A stretch of DNA of 64,000 nt from Echinicola vietnamensis DSM 17526 (GTDB lineage Bacteria > Bacteroidota > Bacteroidia > Cytophagales > Cyclobacteriaceae): contig NC_019904.1 of NCBI RefSeq assembly GCF_000325705.1, positions 1,186,001-1,250,000 of the forward strand, given 5' to 3'. The stretch's first letter is position 1, and each line of letters starts with the position of its first letter. Shown piece by piece: positions 63,451 through 64,000 of this stretch. Below the pieces are notes generated by a model. It was not told the origin of the DNA. It made no database searches and worked only from the letters and a program-made list of their open reading frames with translations. Position numbers and translations under genes: made by a program.

Positions 63451-64000
63451 TTAGTTTGGAACGGTAAACAAGAAAGAACTTCCTTTGCCAAGCTCAGAAT
63501 GCACCCATATTTTTCCGCCGTGGAGTTCCACGATCTTTTGACAATGGGCAAGCCCTATCCCCGTGCCGTCGTAAGTATTTCTGGTATGAAGCCGTTGGAA
63601 AATGATAAAAATACGTTCTTTAAATTTATTTTCTATCCCAATGCCATTGTCCTTGATGCAGAACAACCAATGATCGGCCTTTTTGGTGACCCCAATCTGG
63701 ATTTTAGGAGGAACCCCTTCTTGGTGGAATTTGATTCCGTTGGTGATAAGGTTTTGGAATAATAAGCGGAGCTCAGTATAATTTCCTTTGATGTGCGGCA
63801 GATTATCTGCATGGATCGATGCATTCGTAGCTTTAATTTGGGAGCTAAGATCCACTTTGATATCGCTGATCAAGGAATTGCAATCCACCATGACCGGTTT
63901 TCGCTCTCTGCCAATCCTACTGTAATCCAATAATCCTTTGATGAGTTGGCGCATTCTTCCGGTGGCTTCCATGATGTACTGCATGCTCTTTTTACCGGTT
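63451..64000 (-). CDS. Sensor histidine kinase (C-terminal part, 5' end beyond window)
   Basis: The frame has no stop before the window edge, so the N terminus with sensor and H-box is missing. Visible: LIKGLLDYSRIGR after the H-box helix, N-box LITNGIKFHQEG, G1 KDNGIGI, F-box FQRLH and G2 YDGTGIGLAHCQKIVELHGG. It pairs with the response regulator downstream. Confidence 0.9.
   Translation of the reverse strand, partial: TGKKSMQYIMEATGRMRQLIKGLLDYSRIGRERKPVMVDCNSLISDIKVDLSSQIKATNASIHADNLPHIKGNYTELRLLFQNLITNGIKFHQEGVPPKIQIGVTKKADHWLFCIKDNGIGIENKFKERIFIIFQRLHTRNTYDGTGIGLAHCQKIVELHGGKIWVHSELGKGSSFLFTVPN

Noticed and set aside
1..64000. tRNA, rRNA or prophage
   Set aside because: No cloverleaf, rRNA segment or phage structural gene was recognised by eye, though a dedicated search was not run.

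Overview
The window looks like chromosomal DNA of a Bacteroidota bacterium, most likely a Cytophagales/Cyclobacteriaceae-type organism (Echinicola, Algoriphagus or Cyclobacterium relatives). This is inferred from protein style (a GGPKD-type lipoprotein, MetallophosN/C phosphoesterase, secreted sulfatase), from near absence of Shine-Dalgarno sites, from TAnnTTTG-like -7 boxes, and from dense intergenic repeats. No rRNA, tRNA, CRISPR array or prophage was recognised.

Layout. 1-5.8 kb: DNA repair and small enzymes (AlkD-like glycosylase, DinB/YfiT, PLD nuclease, Vsr, HNH endonuclease, HAD phosphatase, YjbQ). 5.9-6.6 kb: alternating tandem repeats. 6.6-10.9 kb: radA and polA. 11-15.6 kb: small membrane proteins and an overlapping TM2/DUF2752/DUF4870/M48 operon. 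16-28 kb: metabolic genes (phosphoesterase, GMC dehydrogenase pair, OxyR, PLP decarboxylase, SDR, VOC, cupin, sulfatase). 28-36.5 kb: a mostly co-directional housekeeping block (comF, CMD protein, xthA, RsbW-like ATPase, ybeY, four parS-like palindromes, mnmG, methyltransferase, lipoprotein).

36.5-36.9 kb has the hallmarks of a replication origin: about eight DnaA boxes each one mismatch from consensus, next to an AT-rich stretch, about 3 kb from mnmG and about 5 kb from the parS cluster. Genes to the left lie mainly on the minus strand and genes to the right mainly on plus, as expected around an origin. Perfect DnaA boxes (TTATCCACA) are strikingly abundant in 0.7-27 kb (21 counted by eye) and nearly absent elsewhere (1).

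37-49 kb: beta-barrel protein, esterase, a GIY-YIG nuclease gene between perfect 40-bp direct repeats, a Crp-type regulator, an azoreductase, and a MarR-led fatty-acid beta-oxidation cluster (fadN, fadA, fadE) interrupted twice by 23S-intervening-sequence-type four-helix-bundle genes with imperfect inverted repeats around them. 49-51.3 kb: an IS200-like REP-associated transposase (RAYT) between two direct copies of a roughly 630-bp composite repeat. 51.4-64 kb: secreted proteins of unknown function, a methyltransferase, a double-GNAT protein, a D-aminoacylase-like lipoprotein lacking the usual HxH, membrane proteins, MITE-like elements, a maltose O-acetyltransferase and a two-component pair cut by the window edge.
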